From: Salvator merianae
Lineage: Eukaryota; Chordata; Lepidosauria; Squamata; Teiidae
Reading direction: 5' to 3'
Length of the DNA: 64,000 bases
Assembly: GCA_003586115.2 (NCBI GenBank)
Contig: QVOM02000112.1
Span: 49,474,212-49,538,211, forward strand
Shown here: positions 15,553 to 29,021 of the stretch, piece by piece
How positions within the stretch are numbered: position 1 is the stretch's first letter
Layout of the letters: every line of letters starts with the position of its first letter
Notes under the pieces: model-generated
What the model was told of the DNA's origin: nothing
Databases searched by the model: none
Seen by the model: only the letters and a program-made list of their open reading frames with translations
Translations under genes and position numbers: made by a program

Positions 15553-17574
15553 TTATGATTTTAAAATACTACTGACATTTTTAAAAATAAATAAATATTT
15601 TCATATTCCTTATCTTAATAAAATGCTAAGAGTCAAAAAAAAAGTTTCAGCATACTGTTCCTTAGTTTGGAGAAATCAACATGCTTGCATTCTTTGGGGA
15701 ATAAAGTAATGGAATATTCAGTAGAGAAAAAGCTGTATTTTTTCATAAAGTAGCAATAGTGCTTTGGTTTTATGTAACTGCTGCAACATTTAACCTTATA
15801 CACTTCTCTGAGGGATGTGAGGTGATAGATCAAGATATAAATAAAAATAAATAAGTATATTTGAAATGTCTCTAATGCATTTACGTCATTGAAAGAAACT
15901 CTTCATAAAGAAACTGAATTTTTAGTTTGAGGTTTTTTGACTAAATCCTGGGATCTTTGTATTTTTGTTTCCATGTACTAGTAGGCAACATTTGGAATGT
16001 GTCTTCTTTTGAGGAGTTTGAAAAAATATGCAGATTGCAGGGGTGAAAAACGTTTTCTTCTTGATAAAAAGTGCAGTTAAATATTATTTGTGTGAAAAGA
16101 TTTTTGAAAACTCTTAGACTGCCATTTATATTAGAAAAAAGCACAGGACTAAAAGAGAAACAATATAATAATAAATTAGAAATCCTTGTTGTAGACTAGG
16201 GTTGCTTGTAAAAGAATGGGAAAGGTTGTAAGACAAAAACTAATAGCAAACAATAAACTAAAGTTGAGCTAGTTTGATGGGTTGGTATATTCTGAGATCT
16301 TTATAGTGCATGGTTGGGCTTATCAGGGACACAAATGGGATTTTTCTAGATTGCCAGTGGTGATGGGGGAAATGGGATATCCACTGAAGATTTCCATCTT
16401 CTGATTGGAGGAGGGAGCCAGCACTGTTTTCTCCCAGATCATTCCAATGCGGTTGGAGGGTGGGGGCTTCCAGAAGCATTAAGCCTCACTGATTCTGAGG
16501 GCCAGAAGGTAAGTTAGAAAGAGAATACACCCAAGCATTGTGCAGACTAGGACTTGTGGGGTGTAACTACAGCCTCACTTATTGGTGGTGGTATAGATAA
16601 TATGATTGTTAGTCCGTTAAATTTCTAAAAGTATTCTGATATTTGGTAATTTATAAATTCATATTGCAGTTTGAACTGTTCTAAAATGCATAGTTTGATA
16701 GCATGGGTTTGCTAAGTTAAGATCAAAAAGGACATCCACATATAGTGCCTCTGTTCACATTACATTTTACAAAAAAAGTTTTCAGCCACTGAGCTGTATT
16801 TTCAAATAAATAATTTTAAACACTAAAATTTACCAATCTTAACAAATAAGAGAACAATCTGATGTGGAAAGTAGATTCATGTCCTTCTTTGGGGGTGGGG
16901 TATCAGCATTATTTTAGCCAATATGAGAGCAGAATGCTAGAATTAGTAGGCTTTTGGTGGGAGAATGTTATGTTTTTACGGAGGCATGGAACAGCTACCA
17001 GATCCCAAACTTTGTAGGTGATGCCAGCAGCTGGAGAAAATCATTATGCTAATCCTAGGACTGAAATAGACAGAGCCCTTTTGTGGTGGCTCTCAGGGTA
17101 AGGAAAGGGCAGGATCTTGCTGATTTACAGTTTCTCTGGCATGCTTTGTTACTACCCCATTCCCACCACAGTCACTAGAACGCTGTTGGGACATCACATA
17201 ATTGAAACTTTCCTTAGGATCATGCAGCACCATGAGTGCCCAGTTCTGTTGGTGGGCTCACAGATTAGCACTTAACAGTATTTGCAGTAGTTCATCAATC
17301 ACCCAGCATTTAGAGTGAAGAAAAGGTTATCAAATGGAGGAACAAAGATCCTCTTAGTATCTTCAGGTTAATTCTTTGTTTTTTAAACATAAAATATTTG
17401 ATTTGCAAGGAGATTTTAGGGAGAAACATAGGTTTCTGAGACAGCCAGAGAGGAAGAGACCACGATTTACAACTTCTCCTAGGAATTCTACATGGTTTAA
17501 ATTTATTACATATTTTTTTATCTGCATGCTGTGTTTGTAAAATATATAAAAAATGTCATGTTGAATATTTGCAG
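15553..17574. other. KDM6A intron, rest of intron before the 65 bp exon
   Basis: AT-rich with no recognised element, up to the acceptor at 17574. Confidence 0.5.
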
Positions 17575-17639
17575 GAGGAAAATGAGAAAAAAAGTCACCA
17601 TAAGGACCACTCAGATAGTGAATCAACATCTTCTGATAA
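17575..17639 (+). CDS. KDM6A: KDM6A exon (4th of 12; human exon 21 equivalent)
   Basis: Acceptor ATTTGCAG, donor GTGAGT. It is a short exon of 21 codons plus two bases of an Asn codon (residues 148-168). The peptide EENEKKSHHKDHSDSESTSSD is highly charged, Ser-rich and probably disordered, matching the flexible loop in KDM6A. A real exon this short would be missed by length-based ORF calling; the exact phase match on both sides supports it. Confidence 0.95.
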
Positions 17640-19689
17640 GTGAGTGGATAGAATTCAAAATGTTTTGGAAATTATTTAAAATCAGTTTTGCTTATGCTGA
17701 GTTAGGTTTCCTCTCCTGTTTGTCTGCTTTCCAGTTTTTCTTTCTTATTCTTTAAAAGTACATTTCAATTGTATTCCCTCTGCTTCTATTATGAAACCAC
17801 TGTAATGCCATCCTTTCTTCCTAACCAAATGAGACTCCTTTTATATGTGCTCCTAGCATTATGAGAGTGGCTCCATTTTGATGCAGTCCACAAGTGTTGT
17901 GGAACTGATTACATGAGCTTTCTGTATATAATTTGGCAAGGTGAGATAATATATGTAAAACTTGTATATTAAGAGTGTGGTTGTATTTTTCATCTTTTGG
18001 TCAAAGTGGATCAACTAGGGAAATGTGTGAACATGAAGTTGCAGTTTGGGTTCATAACAGCCATGAACTGAAGGCTGGCTGAACTGTTCACCATTGAATC
18101 TAGAAGCAGTTGGCTAGTTTGATGTAGAGTTTGTGACTCCCTATTGCGTGTGTGGCCTCCCCATCACACTCTGCCATCCTCTCTTCTCCTGTCATTGCTT
18201 TGCCATCTCCCATTACACCCACAGGATCCTTACCTTTTCCCCTTGCACGCACACTAGTCTGTGGCCTCTAGCTGCATAGTGCAAGAAGTGGCCACACACA
18301 TCCGTGCACAGAGCCTTCACGAAGGTTGCTGGGTGCTCCATTCCAGAAGGCCTAGTAGGCCAGGAAGAAAAAAAACACTGAGCATAGCCATTCCAGGATC
18401 TGTGTATTCCATGGCAACAGATTGGCTTGGGGGCAAAAGGAGAAGATAAGGTGTCTGCAGGTGCGATGGGGGATAGCAGGGTATGAGATGGGAGAAGAAA
18501 GGATGGCAAGGCATGATGCAGAGAGACTGCACGTGTGCTGAGAGAAGGGAGAGGTGTCAGGTTTTATATGGGGAGGTGGTAGATGCAATGGGAGAAGAGG
18601 GGAGAAGTCAGAGTGCAGCAGGGAAGAGGCTACACATGCACTGGGAGAAGGGAAAGGTGCCAAGTGAAATGTGTGGTGATAGTATATGCAATAGGAGAAG
18701 TGGAGAGAGACCAGGGTGCAGTGGGGAAGAGGATCAAACCAACTGAACCATTTGCCTCACACACATAGCCAATTCAGTCTTCTGTCAAATTGAAGCCCTC
18801 ATTTTTTTAGGAAGGCATGGTGTGATAGCAAACTCCTTGAACTCCCGTGGTTTTTCTAGAAGCAGTTTGTACACAGCTCTAGGGGTGACAGCTGAAGGTC
18901 TTGGCACATTGAAACAGACTCAAAAATAGTTCAAGTGAAACTTCAGGTAACTGTTCCTTACTGAAACAATACAAACAAAAGTGTATTCCTATTCTCCAAC
19001 AAATGTTCGCGTCTTCATCATTGCAGTGTGGGATTATCTCTTGTAGAAATAGCTTTCTTGCTTCACCAGTGGTGTGTAAAGTGAACATCAGTGAAAAGCT
19101 GGTCTTACCATGCCTGAAATATTAGCTTGTACAAAAGGAAAACCTGTTTAATACAAAAGAGACATTCAACCTTGAACTTGAATACAGAAGAAAGACATTC
19201 CACCTTAAACTTTAATATCTGTAATTTCCTAACCTATTGTATTTCCACAGTTATATCGGCAGTTACCGTTAGTTATTTTGTAAGGGAAAATTATAGACTG
19301 AAGGCAGAAGAAAATTCTTTCTTTTAAATGTTCTTTAAATTACATCATTAGATGTGAAAACAGTATATCGTTTTTATTAAATGTGTCCATCTGAAAGACT
19401 TTAACCATCTTAATAAAACAGTGCATTCATTCATTATTTTTACAGAGGGACTGCACCCTTTCTGTTAATTATAATAATTTGTTATAGAAATATTCACTTA
19501 CTTAGATGTTATTACCTTTGCATGGAAGAAATTAGGTATACAGATTTATCAGCAAGATGCTATTTTTAAAAGGAATCAGATTATGTTAACCAAGTTTTCT
19601 CCATGATATCCTAAATTGAAAAGAGGAAATTTGAGAGCTCAATATCTAACCAATATATCCCTTTTGAAAGCTAGGTTAGCTTTTACTGC

Positions 19690-20132
19690 ACTACAATTCC
19701 AAACGGTTCCTAAGCAGTTTTAGCAGGGAGATGCAAACTAATTCTAATGGTTCAAAGGTTTTGTCCTTGTTCCCAATCAAAAATCTCCGGCATTATTTGC
19801 TTTACTGGCCTCTGTATAGTACCATTCGAGAAAAATATTTAGGAAATCAGTGGTTAAGGCTAGACTTGATACAGACAAAGAAAAAATTAGTTTCCTTTTG
19901 GTGGACCCTCAATATAGAGATATCAAGAAAGGTTGCTTTATTTGTTACAGTGTCTATAAAGGTTGGAGGATTTTATAAATACCTTGTAAATACTATGGAT
20001 AAAGCTAAGCTATAAGAGGCTTTTAGCCACTGTTTTATGTAATTGTCTTCCTAGGTGTTGGCATTTTATCTGTTTTTCTAATTTTATATCTGTCATGGCC
20101 TAGGGATGTAAACAATAAATAAATACTTTTAA
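19690..20132 (+). mobile_element. Possible LINE 3' end
   Basis: The frame from 19731 reads LRHYLLYWPLYSTIREKYLG, a pattern like the His/Cys-containing C-terminus of some LINE ORF2 proteins (HLLxxCPLYxxIRxKYL, with Cys replaced here). It is followed by a non-coding stretch ending in CAATAAATAAATA near 20113-20127, like the tails of other LINE copies in this window. Confidence 0.4.
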
Positions 20133-21641
20133 TTGGTCAGTTAAATACATTTAATGCTAAATATGCAAATTCTGATGTAATTTTTCCTGCTATTGTAAAT
20201 TTTATATAATCCAAAGCAGAGGAATATGGGTTGTTTTAGAATCCACTTTTGCTAGAACCCTAGGTGGGCACAGTGTTTCAGAGAATAGACGGCCTTTATA
20301 ATTAAGGGATGGTATGCTCGTGAGCACATGATTAACCCAAGGGTTTTTTTCAGCACAAATTTTCAGCCCCAAATGTACTACTAGGTCCCATCTCTGCCAA
20401 CATACTTCCTGTCTCTCTAGTCTGAAGATTTGCAGATAGAGTTTTTTGTTGCTAAGGGAATCAGAATGTTCCCAATCTGTAATTGATTATGTGAATATGG
20501 CCCCATTTGCACTTGCTGGCCTGGTTTGCATGCTGGAAAAGCCCTGTACTGGACCAGCAGCACTTGAAGTGCAGATGGCCAGGCCAAGGCAAGCCAGATC
20601 ACCATGGCAATGTCTGGGAAACATCTGGCATGCACCTGGATGTTCCCATGGTGGTCTGGACACTACACATAACTGCACTGCTGCAGTCAAGCAGCTATAC
20701 ACTCTTGCCGCACCCAGAAGAGGATGCAGATGTTGCTGACCAGGAGCAGTGTAGCACTCCACCACTGGATGGCTCTGGGGCAAACTGGGACAACTTCTGG
20801 AGAGTTGCTGCGGTTCCCCAGTGCAGGTACACTTACCCAGTGAGCAGACTGGCACTCACCAAGAGTGCAGGCAGATCCTATGTAACAGCAGATTCTCTGA
20901 GAACAAAAAAAAAAGTGTTGTCCTAGAACAGACCAGAGTGGCCTGTGTAATGCTGGATCCTGCTCAGAAACTCATCAGCAGGACATGAGAATATTAGCAT
21001 TCTTAATATGTTCACATTCCCCAGGATCTACAATTACATAATCTCCCCCTTCCCCTCCCAATGCATTCATATTTAAAATGTTTAAATAAGTTTTAAGGTT
21101 ATAGAGGTGTCAACCATGAATTTGTCTAACCCTCTTTTTAGCCACCTGGTGAATGGCCATCACTGCGTTTCATAGCAGTAAACTCCATAAAGTGAATGCT
21201 ATCTGTTCCTGACTTCTCAACATTTAATTTTATTTGAAGACACATGGTTGCAATACTTCGTGAAAGGGAGAAAAATACTTTCCCTCCCCACTTATGCGCT
21301 TGTTTTGTAAACAAATAACTGCCCAAACATTGTAACCCTTTCTCACATGAGCCTTGCTGCCCTTCTTTAACTGTTCTTTTCTGAAATTCATTTTGTCATT
21401 TTGGCAATCAAAACTGTGCTTTACTCTAAGTGTACTTCAGCATTTGTATAAGAGGACTATAATTCTGGAGCTTTTGTTTTCTCATTCTTTCTCTTGATAG
21501 TCCCTAACACAGAATTACTATGTTAAGATTTTCTACTAAAAAAAAATACTAAAACCTTTTCCAAAATTTACATTTTTACAAAATTGAAATTAAGATTTTT
21601 CAGTTTACAAGACTTAAGTGGGCTATTAGATGTTGAACCTG

Positions 21642-21672
<31 letters not shown>

Positions 21673-21673
21673 G
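21642..21673. repeat. (GAT)n microsatellite
   Basis: About ten tandem copies of GAT/TGA in the intron before exon 5 of this set. Confidence 0.9.
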
Positions 21674-22752
21674 TTATGCCACACTCTACTCTTTTTCCTG
21701 CCAAAAAGTGATGGTCAAGGCAGTTTTCAAAAATACTAAAAACATCATTTAAAATATTGTTATAATAACTACTTAGTCGCAAAAATAAACCTAAATAATA
21801 ATGTTGCAATTTGCCAGGAAAAAAGACAAAAGAGAAAGACAGCCTTTTCTGCCTTGGTAGGGAATTGCAGAAGCTAGGGTTAGCCATTGAGAATGCCATC
21901 TCTCACATTATTATCAAGTATGTTTCCAGTGCTGGCAGAACAGAAAGAAGGGTCTGTTGTTAATTTGGGCAGGTTGCCATAGGGAAGTGCACAAATACAA
22001 ATCTGTGGTTCAACAAGCCAGGCCAGCTACTCATTATCAAATCAAAAAGTTGTTGATTCCCCCATACACATTGTGCCATGTCCTCTTCCCATCATCCAGG
22101 GAGGAGGCAAATGTTGATGGGAGAAGGGGGATACCCCAAATTTATTGTGGGGCTTGATCCAATAGTAAATCCAACAAAACAGTTCAAACTAAACCTGTTC
22201 AGCAAATCCATAAGTGGGTACATTGATATGGGAGAGTATAGCCGTGGATGATTATATTCTGTCTCTCCAGCAGCCTCATTTGTCTCTGCATATAAAGTCT
22301 CAGCAGTTTTTTCAAAGTTTCCAGTCATGTACACTTTACTGATATTCCATAATACTTCAGTTACTGAACCACTACAAATGGAATCCACAGCATTAAAGAA
22401 AGAAGGGACTTGGAAGAAGTTGCAGGGTTTTTTCATTAGTCAAATCTGTGGAGTTTTGCCTGTTTTCTGGCCAGCTACACATTAATGTGATGCAATATCG
22501 ATGTCTCTTAGGTTGCAGAAAGTGTTCAGCTTTCCATCTAAGGGTACACAGCTGGTAGTAATGAGGTCTGCTCACTATGACATCTTGCCCACAGGCCACA
22601 TGTTGCCCATTTGCCAGTTCTTTCTTGCAGTCCTAGCTCAAGAGTAGACCACATTACTACCTTAGAGGCAACATTGAACTGACATAACTTTAAAACATAG
22701 GTTACCAAGGTCAAGATTTAAGAAGTGTTGGCTGAAATTTCTAACGTGTTAA

Positions 22753-22884
<132 letters not shown>

Positions 22885-25504
22885 TAAGTAAAGCAGCATG
22901 TGTGTAAGTTATCAATAAGATATTCATTTCTTTCTCCAAACTTAATCACATTAATCAGAAAGATCCAATTTCCTGAAGTTTTTGGCAAGTTCTTACTCTT
23001 TTTACACAGATAGAGATGTTTTACATTTGTATGTAGTGAAACAGTCCAGGAGGAGACTGAAGGAATGGAAAACCCCTGACCATATGAGCTGCTCTTTCCA
23101 GCCTTCTTCCTAGGCTATATTTCTTCCTTCTTCCTTTTGTTAATCCTGCTTTAAAAACACTCTCCATGCTTTTCTTTGACTAAATATGTCTTTCAATTGT
23201 GCTCCCTGTTTTTGTAAATAAGTAATAGATGTGCTTTAAGTATCCTCCTATTGTGACATTCTGTTGTACAAAAGAAGCTGACAGCCCATTTTTACTACCT
23301 CCTCTCTACATTTTTGTCTCTGGAATTTAAACTGAACTCTCTATTATCAATAGTCTCATGGGACTTGGTATCATCAACCTACTGATGAGATTTCTTTCCA
23401 TAACACATCTGTGTGGTGTATGAAAAAAACTTAGAAGATTCTGTAACACAATCACTATGGTATTGAGCAGTAACCTTCCAGAACTAATTTATAGAATACA
23501 TATTCTAACATAGAAACAGAAACATCAAAAATTCTATTTCCTAGCTCAGACAAATCTGTCTATGGTTGAATTTTCTTTTTTAAAAAAACAAAACTGAAAA
23601 ATCTGGGGAAATTAGTTAGATGTTACAGAAGTTCTCAAATTCTAGACTCATGTCAATATGCTCACTAAACCATTCTACAGATTAAGTGATCATTTAACTT
23701 GGATTAGTGGGATATACCCAAGGAAAGTTGGGGAAGAAATGGGATCACTTGTCTTGCAAAAGGTTAATTTTTTATTAAAGGAGTTAGATCTACTTAGTCC
23801 TATGAAAAATAAAAGGAAAGAATTAGCACTACCACACAATAACCAAATTAAAGCATAATTAGAACATCAAATATTGCTACAGCAAAGTTAATCAATCCAA
23901 AACGAACAGAAACTTGTTTGTGGAAACAATTCTGTTAATCTAAGATGAAAAAACTCAAAAGAAGGCATTTTTGTATCAAACTGTGGCTAAGCAGTTTCTA
24001 GCAGGAAAGAAACAAAGTATCAAGTTTGGAAATTTTGTCACAGTGTTATAAGGAAATTCCTGCAGGAGGAGCAGGGAACTCTTTCTAGGTCAGCTCTGTG
24101 CACAGAAAGTAACTAAGTTTCTGAAGAAGGATATCTAGGGTAGGAGGGAGAGAAAAGACAGAGGATTCAATGGGGCTCTATAAAGGTCTGTGGCCAAGAG
24201 TTTTGCTTCGTTTTCTTGGGCAGGTCAATGACATAATGGTCAAATGAATTATAGTGATCCTTCCACCATTTGACTCTTGCTGGTTTGAATCAATGGTCCA
24301 CTCTGGGAGGAAACTGAGTGCATTTGCAGTACAGAAGGAAATGTCCCTCCCTGTTTCCAGTTAGTTAATCCTGTAGTATCGATTGGCCAAAGATCAAATA
24401 AGGCTTACCTCTTTTGGAACCAAATTCAAAAAATAGGGTTCTTAAGAATTGCTACATTCCTCTTTGGGACTCTGTCTCTAGTAAGAAATGACTTTTAGTT
24501 GTTGAAAATTAAAGAAGGGAAAAGAGTGTTTCCAAAGGATCTCTAACAAAGGAGACAACAAGAAGATGATTTGGGATCAGTACCTACTCTGAGTTGCTTG
24601 AGAGTCATACAACAGTGAGGAGAAATAGTGCATTGGCTTACAGTGTTGCTGAGGTTGGGATAAAGGGGCAATTCATTGGTCCACCATTGTACAGCAGGGA
24701 AACCTGGATCAGACATTCAACCCACAGCTGACCCTCTAGGTTTACAGACTCAAACTTTCCCAAACCAGTGGAGAACTATCACTTCCAGTAAGCCTGTCTT
24801 TTCAGGAGCTTTTGTACATAGTCCAAAGCAGAGGATAGATCACTGTCCATAGGGGTTCCTGTCCAGTGTCACAGCTAACTGCCTGCCAGTTTGTCTCATC
24901 TCTGTTTCATACCATGTCGGTTTGGAACAGAGAGCTTGGGTACTGTAGTCCTTCTTCCCAAGAGCATCCTGCACCATTTTCAGCAAAAGAGATCTCATCA
25001 CACTTAAGCTTGCCACACAGGAATAGAAAAGAGAAAAAGAGAAAAGCATGGGAACAAGAGAGCTCAACCTGTCAGAATTTGGCAAACAATCATGTGGGGA
25101 GATCTTCCCTACCCCGCCATCTTTTATAAGGTTTTTCTCGGAATCTGCAAGAATCTAAAGTAAAGGGGCATCTGGATGGACAAGAGCTAAAAGTGTTAGG
25201 GTATATCTTTGCTTATTTGGTATGTTTCCACAGCTTGCTATTGTCTGGTGATACTCAGCACTAAATCTCATCACCTTAATTCTAGTGACCAGCTCTGCAG
25301 TTGAATAGATTATACTGCCTCAGGCTTTACCCATCTTTCAGGACTTGTCTACTTAATCTGCAACTGATTCCCTTGTGTTGCAACACTCTTGCAACAAAGA
25401 GGGGGCTGTGTTGTAACTGAAATTAAGAGGCAGGAAAGGAGGGAAACCCAAAATGGCTACACTGTAGTTCTTTCTGTCCCCTTAGCTCCTGGTATAGCCA
25501 CTTT

Positions 25505-25660
25505 CAAGGCCAGATGTTTGCATTTATTGAAATTTCTGTACCACCCTGTTACACAACTCTCAGGATGGTGCACAAGAACAGAAGAACAATTAATCAAAAG
25601 CATAAAATAGATTAAATACCCTTTTAAGAAGATGAAAAATTTGAACAGGTATAGGACTGT
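25505..25660 (-). mobile_element. LINE 3' fragment, antisense
   Basis: The pattern 'catttattgaaatttctgtaccaccc...ctctcaggatggtgcac...aattaatcaaaagcataaaa' resembles the antisense 3' UTR of family A LINEs (compare 35090-35190). Short and decayed. Confidence 0.45.
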
Positions 25661-26993
25661 GTCAAAAAAGAGTTCAAGGGAAAAATCCTCTCTCTGCCCC
25701 TTCTGTATGCAGTTTCCTGAGCTCCCTTCCCACTCTTATCCCACTGGCATAGCAGCCTTTCCAGCAGACACCGCAAGGGAGAAAGTGTTCTAGTGTGTGC
25801 AGTTTGTTTTTTTGTCCAGTGTAGACATTCTTAAGGCCAAAGCTTCATCAGAAACTTGACATAAATAGATATAAATATTAATTTCAAGAGTACCTAAATG
25901 ACCATAAGTTACACTGTGCCCTTAAAGCATCTTGCCCAAGGAGAGAATATTCACTCTGAACAATTGTTAATGTGCTCACTTGTAATGAGAAACTTGACAC
26001 TAACTTAGCTAGTTAATTCCTTTTTGTTAAATGTTAATAACTATAATGGGCAGCTGCATTATTTTGTGTAGTTTCTTGACTTGAGCAGGCCAGGATTATT
26101 GTGGCTGCAGTTCTAGACAAAGTCTTCATGGAAAATTATCTGCTTGATGACACTGTGGAGATTCACAAGGAGCAGTGAAGTGTTATAGTTTTGCCACCAT
26201 CATAATTACAGTGTATGTGCTTCTGTCACCTACATTATTTTCCTGCCAGTTTCATTGGCCTTAGCTGTCTAGAAATCCAAGAAACCACTTCAGTAGATTT
26301 TGTTTTGTGTGAAAATACTTGTGTCTGCCCAGCTTAGCTCTGTGTTGTGCAGAATGAACAGAGCTCCCACAGAAGTGTCTGGGGTCGTTCAGAAGGCAGT
26401 GCTTTAGAAATAATGATTATGATTTTCAGGCAGATCCATTAGCTTTATAATCATTCAGTCAGCACCCCTAGCCAGTCCACAATCTTTCAAAACTTCTTGT
26501 AGCTGTGATTTTACATAACTATGATCATCTAAGTAGTTCATTTGTCACCTGTCCAATGTGAAACAATAAATATTATACCCTACATTTAAAGGATGCCCAA
26601 AGGATTTTGTACAGAAAAGCTGTTTTGTGCAGGACAAGAGCCTGCAAAATTAAAACCCATTATTTTTCACTATATACAGAATAGAGCAAGCACAGACTAA
26701 TGACAGGCTGCAGAAAAGCCCTTTGAAGGTGGCATGTAATCTTCAGGCAGCATCTTGAACATCTCTGAGCTAATGGAAGTTACAGGAAATATGAAGTTTT
26801 GTGTTGCTTCTAATAGAACCCACTTCCTCTCTCCTTCCCAATCTCAGAAGTCTAACATATAGGGATTGCAACTAATATATCAGCAGCATCTGCAGGTTAT
26901 TGTGGGTCACAGCATGATGCTTACCTAAATGGGAAATGCTTAGTTGATTTTTTTTTACTATTTTAACAGTAAAGAACCATATTACTTACAAGG

Positions 26994-27056
26994 TACTTTT
27001 AAATTTCCCCTAGTTTCAATAAATGTGTCATTGAAACTAAGAGAAATTTAAAAGTA
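26994..27056. repeat. Intronic inverted repeat (27-base arms, 9-base loop)
   Basis: The left arm 26994-27020 (TACTTTTAAATTTCCCCTAG then TTTCAAT) pairs with the right arm 27030-27056 (ATTGAAACTAAGAGAAATTT then AAAAGTA), with about two mismatches around AAATGTGTC. In KDM6A pre-mRNA this would form a stable hairpin. It could be the remnant of a small inverted-repeat transposon; nothing else about it is known to me. Confidence 0.85.
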
Positions 27057-27486
27057 ATTTAAATGTAATTTAGGGAGGAAAAAACCCAATTGTTCCTGAA
27101 TGTGGGTCTTTAGACTTGTTCAGTATGATGAAGTTAAAGTTCAATAGCTGTCACTCTCTGCAGATGCTTGCTGTTTCTACTCCATTTAGCATCTAACAAG
27201 TGTCATTCTGTACTAAAACCTTGGCTAAAATTATTTGTTGTAGAAATGACCTTCTAATTTTATTTAAATTTTATTTATCCAAATAAATTACTGTCAATTC
27301 ATTTTTTTCCCTGTTGGATGTTGTTCTCTCTTGGTTTAGGACTATATATCAGAATAGCTGGCTGATTTTTTTTTCACGGTATTTGAATATTGTATATACA
27401 TCAGAGATCATGGGCTTTTGGGGATAAAATAGTGTGGCAAACATAATGATTTTTTACTGACCAGTTAATTTTTCATTTTATGATAG

Positions 27487-27635
27487 GTGGAAGCTACAAC
27501 TACATGAACTTACAAAACTTCCTGCTTTTGTCCGTGTGGTATCAGCAGGAAACCTCCTCAGTCATGTTGGTCATACAATCTTAGGAATGAATACAGTTCA
27601 ATTGTATATGAAGGTACCAGGCAGCAGAACACCAG
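27487..27635 (+). CDS. KDM6A: KDM6A exon (6th of 12; human exon 23 equivalent), start of JmjC domain
   Basis: Acceptor TATGATAG, donor GTAAGT. It has 49 whole codons (residues 195-243) with split codons at both edges (Lys in, Gly out). The peptide [34 protein letters not shown] and [13 protein letters not shown] is the first part of the JmjC double-stranded beta-helix. The polypyrimidine tract before the acceptor is T-rich but interrupted (TTTTTCATTTTATGATAG), so the acceptor looks weaker than its neighbours. Confidence 0.97.
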
Positions 27636-28089
27636 GTAAGTGTTCTAAAGCACTGTACTTGAATTATACTCTGTTCTGTCTGATTTTGCCACTGATTTTG
27701 AGAGAACAATTTCAACTTTACATATAGCATTAGAAGATGCAATACAGTTTAAGCAGTAAAAATAGATATGCTTTTGTTTTTCTGATCACGTGATACACTT
27801 CCTTACGTTCCTATACCAACTTTCTGCTTGCTCTTAAATGCTGAACAAGATTCTAATCTATCTCTTAAAATGCTTTCATGGGATTTTTTGCAAAACAACT
27901 CAACCCTTTTTGCCTGATTGCTTCTTACACATGGAACTGTCTTTCAGAATACTTCTATAAGGCTAGTTCTCTTTCTTCTATTAAATCCGTTCTCGAAAGC
28001 CTTATTTTCTGTGACCTAACTGCTTCCATGCCTGTTGTAGCTTAAGCCAAGCTACATGTAACTAGTAATTGTATCATCTTCCCCTACTT

Positions 28090-28330
28090 ATTGATACCTT
28101 AATTTCATTCTCTAGCTTTTAGACTTTCGGGGACCAGGACTTACAGTGTCATCCTGATGTGGTTAAGGACTAGTTACTTGTCCACAATATTTGTTTTAAT
28201 GTTTGGCTACTTTTATTTGTTTTTACCCTTGTTTTTAGATTATTATTGAAACCCATTTTGGGATTCTTTAGATGATAAAAATGGTATATCAATGCTTTTT
28301 TAAAATAAATAAAATAATAATAAATAAAAA
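28090..28330 (+). mobile_element. LINE 3' end with AATAAATAAAA tail
   Basis: A 5'-truncated sense fragment. It has the non-coding 'ttgtttttacccttgtttttagattatt...acccattttgggattctttagatgataaaaatggtatatcaatgctttttt' pattern followed by AAAATAAATAAAATAATAATAAATAAAA, the tail style of the family A LINEs. Confidence 0.65.
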
Positions 28331-28981
28331 GTGGTGATGCATAATGGTGTAAATTCTTATTGCAAGAGCTTTCAGACAGATTTATCTCGTGAACAACCAA
28401 AAACAGATAACAGTTACCTTTTAAAAATAAAATACAGGGAAATTGCTCTTAAAAAGACAGCCCCACTACTACATCCCATGCCATTTATTAAGTAAATGGG
28501 AGGGAGTATCACAACCTTCTTTATCATTCTGATTGCTTTGGAGAGAAAGGTGTATACATTTGAAGTAATTGTTTGTTCTTTAAAGAGCAGGCTTACACAT
28601 TCAAATGTGCCGTAATAATCATGTTCTACACCTCCGGAGTAGAGGAGGGCTAGTACGTTAATATCTCAGATCTACATATTTCCTATCAGTGCAGATTCAG
28701 TATAATACTTTTGCCAAATTGTGACCAAATTTGGCTCCCAGTGCCCTGGGGTTATTGGGTGAAGAGCTGTGGCTGAAATGGCCTGTTGCTGAGGCTGCTT
28801 CTCCTTTTGGGTTTGAGGCCAAGGGAGGGGAGGATGTCAGTCTGCTGCAAGGGAGGCTGCCTTAGTGGCAATGTGATTGTTAAAAGGGGGAGGGGCATGG
28901 AAACCCCATCAGTTGCAATGGTGGTTTCCTCACAGACTTAGCAGTTGAGCTGCTTGAAGCAGGAGACAATGGAAGCGATAT

Positions 28982-28982
<1 letters not shown>

Positions 28983-29021
<39 letters not shown>
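28983..29021. repeat. (GATA)n microsatellite
   Basis: About ten GATA units. It is followed directly by 'gaatgtattgattaatccaaggaccatatcat', which may be the antisense 3' UTR of a LINE whose tail seeded the repeat. Confidence 0.9.

Noticed and set aside
20507..20926. 139-codon open frame on the + strand, with overlapping frames on the other strand
   Set aside because: Open on several frames at once because the block is GC-rich with few stops; no domain and no link to KDM6A exons.
28983..29021. Regular short repeats that might suggest an array such as CRISPR
   Set aside because: A plain tetranucleotide microsatellite with no spacers, in a vertebrate genome.
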